Notes under the pieces: generated by a model
Told to the model about the DNA's origin: nothing
The model's database searches: none
Seen by the model: the letters and a program-made list of their open reading frames with translations, nothing else
Shown: positions 55,440-64,000 of the stretch, piece by piece
How positions within the stretch are numbered: the first letter of the stretch is position 1
How the letters are laid out: each line of letters starts with the position of its first letter
Assembly (NCBI RefSeq): GCF_900167445.1
Contig: NZ_FUZT01000003.1
Location: forward strand, 124,001 to 188,000
DNA length: 64,000 bases
Source of the DNA: Maledivibacter halophilus
GTDB taxonomy: Bacteria > Bacillota > Clostridia > Peptostreptococcales > Caminicellaceae
Direction of reading: 5' to 3'
Translations under genes and position numbers: made by a program

Positions 55440-55484
55440 ACAAATCGCTCCTTTACGTTTTATTCCTATAATTATATAAAATAA

Positions 55485-56246
55485 CTACCAACAATCATTC
55501 CGTCCTGTGGCAAAGGTTGCAGCATATATATTTTGTGCTCCATTTTCAATCAATACTCTGCTGCATTGATTTATAGTTGCTCCTGTTGTATAAATATCAT
55601 CAATAATAAGTATATTCTTATTAATTATACCATTTCTCTTTGCTACCTTAAATGCATCTTCCAAATTTTTTCTTCGTTCCTCTTTTGTCAGCTTGTTTTG
55701 CGTTATTGTATGTTTTGACCTTATTAAAGTTTTGTTATCTAAATCTATATTGGCCATGCGGCTTAAATGCCTTCCAATAATATTGACCTGATTGAAGGAT
55801 CTAGCCCTTTCCTTAGCAGGATGAAGGGGTACCGGTATAATCATATCAATGGAATTGATTTTCTCATCCACGAGTCTATCATAGATAATTTCAGCAATAT
55901 GATATGCAATATATCTTTTTTTATTATACTTTAAATCATATATAATTTTTTTGGATAAGTCATCATATTCAATACATGAAATAGCCTTTGTGAAAAAATG
56001 TAAATTGCTGATGCATTCATGACATATCTCATCTATATAAAGATCATTTATGGGCTTTCCACATTTATTACAGGTTTTTCCACCGATAAACTTCAGCTTA
56101 AGTTTACATTTATGACAGATCGAATATTCCTCATCTCTATCTATGGGTCTACCGCATAATATACAATATATATTCCTTGGAAATATAAAATTTAATAGGG
56201 TGTCTATACATTCATATGAAATTTTTATATAATTCATAGGATACAC
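55485..56246 (-). CDS. ComF family phosphoribosyltransferase-like protein
   Basis: 253 aa. An N-terminal zinc ribbon (CILCGRPI...CHKCK and TCNKCGKPI...CHECI) is followed by a phosphoribosyltransferase fold with ILIIDDIYTTGATI (PRPP loop, about residue 215). ComFC homologues take part in DNA uptake and recombination. It heads the yvyF-flgM flagellar operon, as comF does in Bacillus subtilis. Confidence 0.92.
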   Translation of the reverse strand: MYPMNYIKISYECIDTLLNFIFPRNIYCILCGRPIDRDEEYSICHKCKLKLKFIGGKTCNKCGKPINDLYIDEICHECISNLHFFTKAISCIEYDDLSKKIIYDLKYNKKRYIAYHIAEIIYDRLVDEKINSIDMIIPVPLHPAKERARSFNQVNIIGRHLSRMANIDLDNKTLIRSKHTITQNKLTKEERRKNLEDAFKVAKRNGIINKNILIIDDIYTTGATINQCSRVLIENGAQNIYAATFATGRNDCW

Positions 56247-56294
56247 CTCAATGGTTATTATTTGAAGAAATAAGCCGAAGAGAAAAAATAACCA

Positions 56295-57791
56295 TTAAAC
56301 AACTTCTGTATTCTCCATATAAACCACAGTATCTCCACCATTTTTTTTGCCCCAGTACATTCGTATATCCGCTTCCTTTATTAAATTCATAATTCCCTTT
56401 GCACAATATGGATATGAAGATATTCCTATACTAACTGTAATCTTAACATCTTCCGCTTTAAGTTCATCGATATAATTTTTTGCACCCTTTATTTTTTCCT
56501 TTATCCTTTCAGCAATTTTACAAGCTGAAGTTAAGTCTGAATTTGGTATAATTATAGCAAACTCTTCTCCTCCATATCTAAAGGCTATATCCGATTCTCT
56601 GATATTATCCTTAATTATTTTTGAAATGGTAATAAGCACCTTATCTCCAACTATATGACCATATATATCATTGAATTTCTTAAATTTATCTATATCGATT
56701 AAAAGCAAAAATAAATTATTATTAAGTTCATTGACATTTTCGACCTTTTCTTTCAACGTCTTATAAAAACACCTATAATTATAGAGTTTTGTTAGTCCAT
56801 CGGTAAATGAATTGATCTTCATTCTATTGTATAAATTACTATTTTCCAGCACACTACAAATCCTCGATGCAATCATATATAACAGTTCCACAGTATTTTC
56901 ACAAAATTTATATTTTTCCTTAGAACAAACTGCAATAACCCCTATACCCTTTTTATTAAAAATCAATGGTATTATTGCACATGCTTGTATTGGAAAATCG
57001 TATTTAAATGTTTCTTTTATATTATAATCTGATATCAAATCTGAACTCACAATACTATCTAGTGTTTTTAATACTTTGCCGGCAGCACCTTCTCCCATTG
57101 AAAAGATTATATCCCTTGGGTTAACATATATGCTGCCATAGTGGGCCTTTGTAGAAAGTATATCCCTATCTTTATCATAAAGCATTATTAAGCAATCATC
57201 TATACATAGGGTTTTAGCAACTATTTCAGCTATTCCTTCCAACACTACTTGATTATCTGGAAAAGAATCTATTAATTTACTTATTTTATATAGGGCTTCA
57301 AATTCTTTTACCTTTTTATCCAGCTCTTCACTTTTCATATTATGGAGCATTACAAATCTTCCAAATAGGACTGCTGCCAATGTTATGTACAAAAAAAACA
57401 GGTATTTATCCATAAAATTCAAATTATTAGCTGAAAATGAAATATAAAATATATTTGAAAGAGCAAATAGAACTATACCATAAGATCTCGATATATATAT
57501 TGTTGCAGTTAAAATAATAAATGGGAAAAACACATGATAAGATATATTATTTACTCCATTTAAATACCAAAGTAGTATAGGTATCAGAAAAAAATTACCT
57601 AGAACCTTTATTTTAAGATTTTTATTTTTTAATGAAAATAATATATTGAATATGACTATAAATAAAGTAAGAGGAATAATTTTCATATAGCTCCATCTAT
57701 GATAATTATTAATATTAGCTATTATTAATAAGACAAAAGTAACTACTTTAAACAATATATAATTTTGTTTAATACTTTTTCTTATTTTCAT
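56295..57791 (-). CDS. Membrane-bound GAF-GGDEF diguanylate cyclase
   Basis: 498 aa from the ATG at 57791, which has GGTGAGGAG upstream; the ATG 15 bases earlier lacks an RBS. Five or six membrane segments (residues 10-155) are followed by a GAF domain (about 170-325) and a GGDEF domain (about 335-495). The active motif GGEEF and the inhibitory site RESD five residues before it are intact, so it should make c-di-GMP with product inhibition. The location between flagellar genes fits control of motility. Confidence 0.93.
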   Translation of the reverse strand: MKIRKSIKQNYILFKVVTFVLLIIANINNYHRWSYMKIIPLTLFIVIFNILFSLKNKNLKIKVLGNFFLIPILLWYLNGVNNISYHVFFPFIILTATIYISRSYGIVLFALSNIFYISFSANNLNFMDKYLFFLYITLAAVLFGRFVMLHNMKSEELDKKVKEFEALYKISKLIDSFPDNQVVLEGIAEIVAKTLCIDDCLIMLYDKDRDILSTKAHYGSIYVNPRDIIFSMGEGAAGKVLKTLDSIVSSDLISDYNIKETFKYDFPIQACAIIPLIFNKKGIGVIAVCSKEKYKFCENTVELLYMIASRICSVLENSNLYNRMKINSFTDGLTKLYNYRCFYKTLKEKVENVNELNNNLFLLLIDIDKFKKFNDIYGHIVGDKVLITISKIIKDNIRESDIAFRYGGEEFAIIIPNSDLTSACKIAERIKEKIKGAKNYIDELKAEDVKITVSIGISSYPYCAKGIMNLIKEADIRMYWGKKNGGDTVVYMENTEVV

Positions 57792-57837
57792 TTGTCTCCT
57801 CACCATTCGAGCTATGGTAAAACAAATTAAAAGGTCA

Positions 57838-57893
57838 ATCTATACATATGGATAAATCCTAGTTGCATAAATATCTTAAAGATGTATAAATTG
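57838..57893. repeat. Degenerate family B palindrome
   Basis: TCAATCTATACATATGGATA and AGATGTATAAATTGAAATCT keep the outline of the family B element (inverted TATACATAT/ATGTATA) but have diverged. It lies upstream of the GGDEF gene. Confidence 0.4.
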
Positions 57894-57990
57894 AAATCTG
57901 ACATTGTTTCACCATAATAATTTTGGAAATATTGTTACTTTTGTAAAAATTATATCATATTTATAAGGCTTAACATAGAATATTTATAGG

Positions 57991-60219
57991 TTAAATTTGT
58001 TCTAATAGCTTTTCATCTATAATTCTCTTTAATCTAAAGCTAAGACCAGAATTTCTATTTGAATTCTTCTCGTTTTTTATCATCATATGTAAATATTTCT
58101 CCATACCAACTAAAACCACCAGCTCCTTTGCCCGGGTCACAGCAGTATATAGCAGGTTCCTATTCAAAAGCATTGGAGGTCCCCAGCACATGGGAATTAC
58201 AATTACAGGAAATTCACTGCCCTGGCTTTTATGAATAGTTATGGAATATGCAAGCTCTATTTCATCTAGGGAGGAAAAATCATAATCTACATATTTTTCA
58301 TCATCAAAGCAAACCGATAAAAGTTTTTCTTCATCGTCTATATCAGTAACATATCCAATGTCTCCATTAAAAACTCCTTCTCCTTCCTTAAAACCGTTTT
58401 TACTCTTCCATTTAATATTGTAATTGTTTTTTATCTGCATTATCTTGTCTCCAACCCTAAAAAGCTTGTCTCCAAAAACCCTCTCCCTCTTTTCCTTACT
58501 CTTAGGATTTAGTATGCTTTGCAGTTCTCTATTCATATTGATTGTCCCAACCTTACTATTTTTCATGGGAGTTAGAACCTGAATATCCTTCCTTGAATCA
58601 TAATCCTTAAATTTTGGTAATCTTCTTATACACAATTCCTTAATAGTATGAAGTATCTCATTTGGATTTCTCTTGGACAAGAAAAAGAAGTCTTTTTCCT
58701 TTATATTAACTCTTGGCTTTAGACCTTCATTTATCCTATGGGCATTAACTACTATCATGCTTTCCCTTGCCTGTCTAAATATTTCAGTTAGTCTCACAAC
58801 TGTTACAAGGCCGCTTTCTATTATATCCTGAAGAACATTTCCAGGTCCTACAGAAGGAAGCTGATCAGCGTCTCCCACTAATATTAGTCTGGTTCCCGGT
58901 ATTATAGCCTTGAGCAAATGATACATAAGAAGAATATCCACCATAGAAACCTCATCAATAATAATCACATCGAAGCTTAAGGGTTCTTCACCATTTTTCA
59001 TAAAGGCCATACCTGTATTATCATCAGAAAATGAATATTCCAAAAGCCTGTGAATGGTTTTGGCTTCTCTTCCTGTTGTCTCTGTAAGCCTCTTTGCTGC
59101 CCTCCCTGTAGGCGCTGCTAATCCAATCTTAAGGCTCTGATCTTCAAATAGCTTTATAATACTGTTTACAATGGTAGTTTTCCCCGTTCCCGGTCCACCG
59201 GTTATAACCGTAACACCATTCTTGAAGGCTTCTTCTATGGCCTCTTTTTGCTTTTCCTCTAATATAATATCCTGTTCTTTTTCAATCCCATGAATTTCCT
59301 TTTTAAAGTCAAGCTTTGAATCACCAAAAGCTGTATGTGACAATTCGATTAGCTTTTTACAGACACCGGTTTCTGCATAAAAAAAAGCCATTGGAAATAC
59401 TGCTATATCTCCATTAATATTTTCCTGGTGAATATCTCCATTGATTGTTAAAGTCGTAATACCGTCTTCAACCATATCTCTTTCGACTGCTAAAATTTCA
59501 GAAGCCCTTAAAATAAGTTCTTCCTTGATTGCATAGGTATGCCCCTCAAGATTATATCGGGTTAAAGCATATTTTATACCACACATTATCCTATAGGGTG
59601 ATTTGGGATCTATTCCCATTTTTTTAGCAATGGTATCAGCCATTTTAAAACCGATTCCTATAATATCATCGGCTAATCTATAGGGATTTTCCCTTAAAAG
59701 CTCCACCGTCTTATCTCCATATTTTTTAAATATTTTAATTGCATAGGCCATAGATACACCAAATTCACTTAAAAAAAGCATTACTTCTTTAATTTCTCTT
59801 TGCTCTTCATAGGCCTGGGCAATTGCCTTAGCTTTCTTATCGCCTATTCCACTGATTTCTATTAGACGCTCAGGATTATACTGAATAATATCAAGGGAAT
59901 CCTTTCCAAACTTTTCTACAATTCTTTCTGCCATTTTAGGCCCGATTCCCTTAATCAAACCAGAAGCCAGATATTTTATAATCCCCTCTAAATCCGCTGG
60001 GGGAATTTGCTTACTGCTTATAACATGAAGCTGCTCACCATATATTGGATGAACAGTTATACTGCCGGTAAAGGACATGGTTTCACCTACATTTATAATA
60101 GGTATATATCCTACAACTACCCTTTCTTCTTCTCCAGTATCTATTTCAGCCACCACATATCCGTTTTCTTCATTTCTAAATATAATTTCTCTTACTGTAC
60201 CTTTAATTTCTATAGACAT
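57991..60219 (-). CDS. recD2: RecD2-type SF1B DNA helicase
   Basis: 742 aa, the RecB-independent RecD. The N-terminal OB-like and helix-hairpin-helix regions (GLIKGIGPKMAERIVEKFG, ISGIGDKKAKAIA) precede the helicase core: Walker A GGPGTGKTT at 341-349, DEVSMVDILLMYHLL, and the C-terminal AYSITIHKSQGSEFPVIVIP. It unwinds DNA 5'-3' in repair. Confidence 0.96.
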   Translation of the reverse strand: MSIEIKGTVREIIFRNEENGYVVAEIDTGEEERVVVGYIPIINVGETMSFTGSITVHPIYGEQLHVISSKQIPPADLEGIIKYLASGLIKGIGPKMAERIVEKFGKDSLDIIQYNPERLIEISGIGDKKAKAIAQAYEEQREIKEVMLFLSEFGVSMAYAIKIFKKYGDKTVELLRENPYRLADDIIGIGFKMADTIAKKMGIDPKSPYRIMCGIKYALTRYNLEGHTYAIKEELILRASEILAVERDMVEDGITTLTINGDIHQENINGDIAVFPMAFFYAETGVCKKLIELSHTAFGDSKLDFKKEIHGIEKEQDIILEEKQKEAIEEAFKNGVTVITGGPGTGKTTIVNSIIKLFEDQSLKIGLAAPTGRAAKRLTETTGREAKTIHRLLEYSFSDDNTGMAFMKNGEEPLSFDVIIIDEVSMVDILLMYHLLKAIIPGTRLILVGDADQLPSVGPGNVLQDIIESGLVTVVRLTEIFRQARESMIVVNAHRINEGLKPRVNIKEKDFFFLSKRNPNEILHTIKELCIRRLPKFKDYDSRKDIQVLTPMKNSKVGTINMNRELQSILNPKSKEKRERVFGDKLFRVGDKIMQIKNNYNIKWKSKNGFKEGEGVFNGDIGYVTDIDDEEKLLSVCFDDEKYVDYDFSSLDEIELAYSITIHKSQGSEFPVIVIPMCWGPPMLLNRNLLYTAVTRAKELVVLVGMEKYLHMMIKNEKNSNRNSGLSFRLKRIIDEKLLEQI

Positions 60220-60256
60220 AAAATCACCACAATAAATAGTTTTTTAGCTCGAACCT

Positions 60257-60338
60257 AATTAACCCCTTTGCTAGTAAATCAAATTTTTTGTTCTAAAATA
60301 TTAAAATTCCCGATATAGGAACTAGCACAACAAGTTAA
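60257..60338. repeat. Short MITE-like element with family A ends
   Basis: 82 bp: left end ATTAACCCCTTTGCTAGT and right end ACTAGCACAACAAGTTAAT are inverted copies. The inner ATATTAAAATTCCCGATATA matches the family A core. It looks like an internally deleted form of 29840-30190. Confidence 0.65.
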
Positions 60339-60558
60339 TGATTAATTCAATTATATCATAAATAAATATCAAGCTATTTACTCATAGTAATTTAAATAAA
60401 GATTATCGATTTCCATTTTTTGTATTTAGAGTTATATTTTTATATGTTTTTTTATATTTAAAATTGGAATAATAATACTTGAAACAAGTTAAAGTATATC
60501 AAAATATACTGTCTGATTAAAGATAAACAACTTCAAGGTTTAATAAATTTTGTTTATC

Positions 60559-60675
60559 TATAGATGTTCCAGTAAAACAATTAATTTATACATATGAAAA
60601 ATCCCCTAGATGCATTGGATATTTTCATAGGAATATTCATAGGAATAAATTAAGTTTTACTATTGGAAATCTATA
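60559..60675. repeat. Palindromic repeat family B, copy 3
   Basis: 117 bp with ends TATAGATGTTCCAGTAAAAC and the complement of TATAGATTTCCAATAGTAAA. It has an internal duplication of about 13 bases (CATAGGAATATT/CATAGGAATAAA) that explains its greater length than the two 104-bp copies. It lies immediately upstream of the DUF378 gene. Confidence 0.78.
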
Positions 60676-60718
60676 TAGATACTGGTTTTGAATATACTTA
60701 TAAAGGAGAGATGAATTT

Positions 60719-60937
60719 ATGGACAGATTAGCTCTTGTATTAGTAATAATAGGTGCTCTTAACTGGTTATTAGTAGGTCTATTTGGATACGATTTAGTAG
60801 CAGCTTTATTAGGAGGTTCAGGTGCTATATCTGCAGGACAGGCTTCTGGAATTAGTCGAGTAGTCTATGCTTTGGTTGGTATAGCGGGCGCCTATGCAGT
60901 AAGCTTCCTATTTAGAAATAGAGAAGTAAGAGATTAA
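60719..60937 (+). CDS. DUF378 family small membrane protein
   Basis: 72 aa with two hydrophobic segments (residues 5-35 and 46-64). The opening IGALNWLLVGLFGYDLVA is the DUF378 signature (YuzA-like). Function unknown. An AAAGGAG RBS lies 10 bases before the ATG, and a strong terminator overlaps its end. Its promoter region abuts a family B palindrome. Confidence 0.88.
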   Translation: MDRLALVLVIIGALNWLLVGLFGYDLVAALLGGSGAISAGQASGISRVVYALVGIAGAYAVSFLFRNREVRD

Positions 60938-60964
60938 AAAAAGCGTCTTTACGACGCTTTTTTT
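60935..60964. terminator. Bidirectional terminator between DUF378 gene and metK
   Basis: AAAAAAGCGTC and GACGCTTTTTT around a five-base loop form a stem with A and T runs on both sides. It can end both the plus-strand DUF378 gene and the minus-strand metK gene. Confidence 0.9.
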
Positions 60965-61005
60965 GCTGTAATTAAAATCAGAAATCTTATCAGGCAGTTT
61001 TCTCT

Positions 61006-62193
61006 TTATTCTCCCAGAGCTTCCTTTCTTAAAAGATCAGCTTTGTCTGTTTTTTCCCAGGACAAATCTATATCTGTTCTACCAAAATGACCATATGCGG
61101 CAGTTTGTTTGAATATAGGTCTTCTTAGATTCAAATCCTTTATAATAGCTGCCGGTCTTAAATCAAAGTTTTTCTTAACAAGCTCTACAAGCTTTTCTTC
61201 ACAGACCTTTCCTGTTCCAAAGGTTTCAACCAGTATAGAAACAGGCTGTGCTACTCCAATGGCATAGGCAAGCTCTATTTCACATTTATCTGCAAGACCT
61301 GCTGCAACTATATTTTTTGCCACATATCTTGCAGCATATGCAGCAGACCTGTCCACCTTAGTTGGATCTTTACCTGAAAAAGCTCCTCCACCATGTCTTG
61401 CATAGCCGCCGTATGTGTCAACTATGATTTTTCTTCCTGTCAAGCCTGTATCCCCCTGGGGTCCACCTATAACAAACCTACCTGTAGGGTTTATTAAATA
61501 TCTCGTACTTCCATCCAATAAATTCTGAGGTGCAATTTTATTTATTACGTGTTGAATAATATCTCTTTGGATTTGTACCTGGTTAACCTCCGGGCTGTGC
61601 TGGGTAGAAATAACAACGGTGTCAATTCTAACGGGCTTATCATCCTTATATTCTACCGTAACTTGAGTCTTCCCATCGGGACGAAGGTAAGGTAGCATTC
61701 CGTTTTTTCTTACCTCTGAAAGTCTTCTTGCAAGCCTATGGGCAAGGGAAATTGGCAGTGGCATTAATTCTGGAGTCTCATTGCAGGCAAAACCAAACAT
61801 AATACCTTGATCGCCAGCACCTATGGCCTCTATTCCATTTTCCATTTCTCCCATTTTGTGTTCCAATGCTTTATCTACTCCCATGGCTATATCTGGAGAC
61901 TGTTCATCAATTGCAGTAAGCACAGCACATGTATCACAATCAAATCCATATTTTGCCCTTGTATATCCAATTTCTTCAATAGTTTTTCTAACTACCTTTG
62001 GTATATCAACATAACAGGAAGTAGAAATTTCTCCGGCAACTAATACCAGTCCTGTTGTAACGGTTGTTTCACATGCCACACGAGCATTTGGGTCATGGGC
62101 AAATATTTCATCTAAAATAGCATCTGAAACCTGGTCACATATTTTATCCGGATGTCCTTCAGTAACAGATTCTGATGTAAAAAGTCTTTTCAA
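61006..62193 (-). CDS. metK: S-adenosylmethionine synthetase
   Basis: 395 aa, the usual length. The motifs [28 protein letters not shown] and [19 protein letters not shown] are intact. It makes SAM from methionine and ATP. Expression is probably shut off by SAM through the S-box riboswitch and terminator directly upstream. The RBS is GAGGAGGAG. Confidence 0.98.
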   Translation of the reverse strand: MKRLFTSESVTEGHPDKICDQVSDAILDEIFAHDPNARVACETTVTTGLVLVAGEISTSCYVDIPKVVRKTIEEIGYTRAKYGFDCDTCAVLTAIDEQSPDIAMGVDKALEHKMGEMENGIEAIGAGDQGIMFGFACNETPELMPLPISLAHRLARRLSEVRKNGMLPYLRPDGKTQVTVEYKDDKPVRIDTVVISTQHSPEVNQVQIQRDIIQHVINKIAPQNLLDGSTRYLINPTGRFVIGGPQGDTGLTGRKIIVDTYGGYARHGGGAFSGKDPTKVDRSAAYAARYVAKNIVAAGLADKCEIELAYAIGVAQPVSILVETFGTGKVCEEKLVELVKKNFDLRPAAIIKDLNLRRPIFKQTAAYGHFGRTDIDLSWEKTDKADLLRKEALGE

Positions 62194-62296
62194 TATTATC
62201 TCCTCCTCTTTTAAGTTCCTATGATCAAAAGCGTTTTAGGCCGCGTTTGCAGTTATATATTCTATTATACCCTTACTAATAATGTCAGATACTAAG

Positions 62297-62440
62297 AAAA
62301 CCTCTTCTGCAAAGAAGAGGTTTTTATCTTTATTCCTCATCTACCAGAATATATTATTCCGTAGGACTTGGCACCGTGTACTTTATACCGGTTGCCGGAC
62401 TTCACAGGGCCTATTCCCTCCGTCGCTCTTGATAAGGTGA
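62297..62440 (-). promoter_or_regulatory. SAM-I (S-box) riboswitch with terminator upstream of metK
   Basis: On the minus strand the aptamer starts CTTATCAAGAGCGACGGAGG (from 62436) and continues GAATAGGCCCTGTGAAGTCC, GGCAACCGGT and GTGCCAAGTCC, ending near GATGAGGA. These are the conserved S-box core elements in order. The expression platform is a terminator (AAAACCTCTTCT/AGAAGAGGTTTT, 62324-62297) followed by TTTTCTT. SAM binding favours termination. Confidence 0.96.
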
Positions 62441-62466
62441 AACACATTATTGAATTTGTCATAGAA

Positions 62467-62495
62467 ATAGTATCACATAAATCCAAAACAGTCAA
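62467..62495 (-). promoter_or_regulatory. SigA-type promoter of the metK riboswitch transcript
   Basis: Minus-strand TTGACT (62495-62490), 17 bases, TACTAT (62472-62467), about 25 bases before the aptamer. Confidence 0.8.
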
Positions 62496-62501
62496 TATTT
62501 T

Positions 62502-62969
62502 TTATATATTCATTGCTGCCAATTGACTTAAAAATGTTATTATAGTAGCAGCTATTATATTACCAATAAATATGGCTAAAAAGGCATTTCTAATCCTAAA
62601 ATTAAACAAGGCTGCTGCTACAGATCCAGTCCAAACACCGGTTGAAGGCAAGGGTATAGCAACAAATAAAATAAGTCCAAGAAGACTATATTTTTTTATA
62701 TTCTTGGCCTTTCTCTCTGTTCTATTTATTAGCCAAACCTCAAGCCTTCTTATTATGGAAATTCTCCTCAGCTTTGCGAAAAAAGGTTTTAAAAAAAATA
62801 ATAAAAATGGCACGGGAATCATACTTCCAATTATACATAAAACAGCAGCATGAATTGGATTCATTCCCATAGCAATGGCAAAAGGAATCCCTCCACGTAG
62901 TTCAACTACCGGTAAAGCTGAAATAAATAGTACTTTAAACTCCCTTGAAATAAAGTCCAAAAAATCCAT
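62502..62969 (-). CDS. COG2426 family small membrane protein
   Basis: 155 aa with four to five hydrophobic segments. The N-terminal ALPVVELRGGIPFAIAMGM and the later AIPLPSTGVWTGSVAAALF match COG2426 proteins, often labelled small multidrug export proteins although this role is not demonstrated. Its end is next to the metK promoter, and the two genes are separately transcribed. Confidence 0.85.
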   Translation of the reverse strand: MDFLDFISREFKVLFISALPVVELRGGIPFAIAMGMNPIHAAVLCIIGSMIPVPFLLFFLKPFFAKLRRISIIRRLEVWLINRTERKAKNIKKYSLLGLILFVAIPLPSTGVWTGSVAAALFNFRIRNAFLAIFIGNIIAATIITFLSQLAAMNI

Positions 62970-63234
62970 TTCTCATATCCACCTACCACTTTATAAATAT
63001 ATAGCAAAATAATCTTAATAATGTTTATTATATATAACAAGCTTATGAAATACTTTATAGAATAATTCATAATAAAAAATAAAATAATTTCTTACCCAGT
63101 CCTTAATAGAATAATTAAATTAACTTACCAATATCTAACCCTTTAAAATGCAATTAAAGTATATATTTAAAGCTGGTCTTTGTCAATAATATACCAAGGC
63201 CTCATATATGTCGAAACATGGAATCTTAGCCCCT

Positions 63235-63300
63235 ATATAAATTAACTCATTGTGCTAGTTCCTATATAGGGAGTTTTAATATTTCCTTTTGGTTTATGTT
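63235..63300 (+). repeat. Repeat family A, partial copy
   Basis: TTAACTCATTGTGCTAGTTC, then CTATATAGGGAGTTTTAATA and TTTCCTTTTGGTTTATG. It lacks the AACCTGTTT hairpin found in the full copies. The remaining 62970-63234 is AT-rich with nothing recognised. Confidence 0.7.
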
Positions 63301-63336
63301 ATAAATTGAAATGTATTTGTAACACTTTCTTAATTA

Positions 63337-63363
63337 TGATAAGTATTATCAATGGAGTATAAT
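63337..63363 (+). promoter_or_regulatory. Fur-box-like palindrome and -10 upstream of the TtcA-like gene
   Basis: TGATAAGTATTATCA (63337-63351) matches the classic 7-1-7 Fur box TGATAATnATTATCA at all but one defined position. It is 6 bases before a consensus -10 (TATAAT 63358-63363) with only a weak -35, so a bound regulator would cover the promoter. Confidence 0.6.
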
Positions 63364-63385
63364 GTACATTAGGAGGGGATATAGC

Positions 63386-64000
63386 TTGAGAAAAATTTTA
63401 GGATGCATTAAAAAAGCTGTAAATGATTTTAATATGATACAAGAGGGAGACATAATTGGTGTTGGAGTTTCTGGTGGAAAAGACAGCGTCACACTTTTAT
63501 ATGGATTAAAGCTTTTTCAAAATTTTTCACCGGTAAAATATAAACTCAAGGCCCTATCCTTAACACTTGGATTTGATGATTTTGATTTAAGCCCTATACA
63601 AAAGTTTTGTAATGAAATAGATGTGGAGTATATGATTAAACCCACGCAAATTGGAAAAATAGTATTTGAAGAAAGGGAGGAGAAAAATCCATGCTCACTT
63701 TGTTCCAGATTTAAAAGGGCCGCCCTTCATAACCTTTGTAAAGAAAACTCTATAACTAAATTAGCTTTGGGGCATCACATAGACGATGGTATAGAAACCC
63801 TATTTTTAAGTATGTTTTACGAAGGTAGGATTAGCACCTTCAATCCTGTAACATATCTTAGCAGAAAAGACCTTACAATGATAAGACCTATGATATATGT
63901 AGAAGAAAAAGATATAGAAAAGGCAGTGAAAAAGCACTCCCTTCCTATAGTTAAAAGTCCATGTCCAGCAGATGGCAATACAAAAAGGGAGTATATGAAG
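63386..64000 (+). CDS. TtcA-like tRNA thiolation/ATP-pyrophosphatase family protein (3' end beyond window)
   Basis: 205 codons visible, open to the window edge. The start is TTG at 63386 with AGGAGGGG 8 bases upstream; the product begins MRKILGCIKKAVNDF. A PP-loop SGGKDS is at about residues 30-35, a CxxC (PCSLCSRFKR) near residue 107 and a third Cys (SPCPADG) near residue 195, the arrangement of TtcA-type enzymes that carry a [4Fe-4S] cluster and thiolate tRNA C32. LALGHHIDDGIET is also typical. Clostridial TtcA-like paralogues of unknown substrate exist, so the exact role is open. Confidence 0.85.
   Translation, partial: MRKILGCIKKAVNDFNMIQEGDIIGVGVSGGKDSVTLLYGLKLFQNFSPVKYKLKALSLTLGFDDFDLSPIQKFCNEIDVEYMIKPTQIGKIVFEEREEKNPCSLCSRFKRAALHNLCKENSITKLALGHHIDDGIETLFLSMFYEGRISTFNPVTYLSRKDLTMIRPMIYVEEKDIEKAVKKHSLPIVKSPCPADGNTKREYMK

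Overview
The window is a chromosomal segment of a low-GC, Gram-positive, anaerobic, flagellated bacterium. It looks like Clostridia or Tissierellia; I cannot name the genus. The evidence is AT-rich intergenic DNA, AGGAGG-type ribosome binding sites, [FeFe] hydrogenases, an AdhE/Rex fermentation locus, a TAXI-type TRAP transporter, a Bacillota-style FlgM/FlgN/FlgK/FlgL/FliW/CsrA cluster, an S-box (SAM-I) riboswitch and a long-form HPF. No tRNA, rRNA, CRISPR array or prophage was seen.

Layout. 1-5.8 kb (minus strand): a glycerol regulon of GlpP, an unrecognised membrane protein, GlpK, a GlpA-like FAD protein with a [2Fe-2S] tail, and a second FAD oxidoreductase cut by the window edge. Two leader terminators share a box and are probable GlpP targets. 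6-10 kb (plus): TAXI binding lipoprotein, DUF1850 protein and fused TRAP permease, with an attenuating terminator after the first gene. 10-15 kb (minus): a redox/H2-signalling cluster of thioredoxin-like ferredoxin, an H-cluster protein separated from its Fe-S/PAS half by an in-frame TAG, a SpoIIE-type phosphatase and a group-B-like [FeFe] hydrogenase. It is divergent from adhE (15.3-17.9 kb), and rex lies at 18.4-19.0 kb. The intergenic region between hydrogenase cluster and adhE carries three Rex-type operators.

19-36 kb: ABC-F ATPase, solitary acyl carrier protein, tsaD, a MacAB-like efflux operon, tsaE-tsaB-rimI, amidohydrolase, MFS transporter and tex. Here the DNA is peppered with small palindromic repeats of at least three families. 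36-41 kb: prfB with its programmed +1 frameshift, secA, a DUF5317 protein and hpf. Two clusters of DnaA-box-like 9-mers lie near 22.7 kb and 41.8 kb. 42-56 kb: flagellar genes in two blocks (flaG-fliD-fliS-flgN-like divergent from flagellin; flgM-flgN-flgK-flgL-DUF6470-fliW-csrA), interrupted by a HepT/MntA toxin-antitoxin pair and a REP-type transposase with perfect inverted repeats. 56-64 kb: comF-like gene, GAF-GGDEF cyclase, recD2, DUF378 protein, metK behind a SAM-I riboswitch, a COG2426 membrane protein, and the start of a TtcA-like gene next to a Fur-box-like palindrome.

The richest signals are regulatory RNA and operators: tandem CsrA hairpins on the flagellin leader, a long hairpin that hides the flgM ribosome binding site and contains a sigma-D promoter, paired GlpP leader terminators, and the Rex operator set. 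The most unusual coding signals are the amber-split sensor hydrogenase and the internally repeated membrane protein that sits where a glycerol facilitator would be expected.
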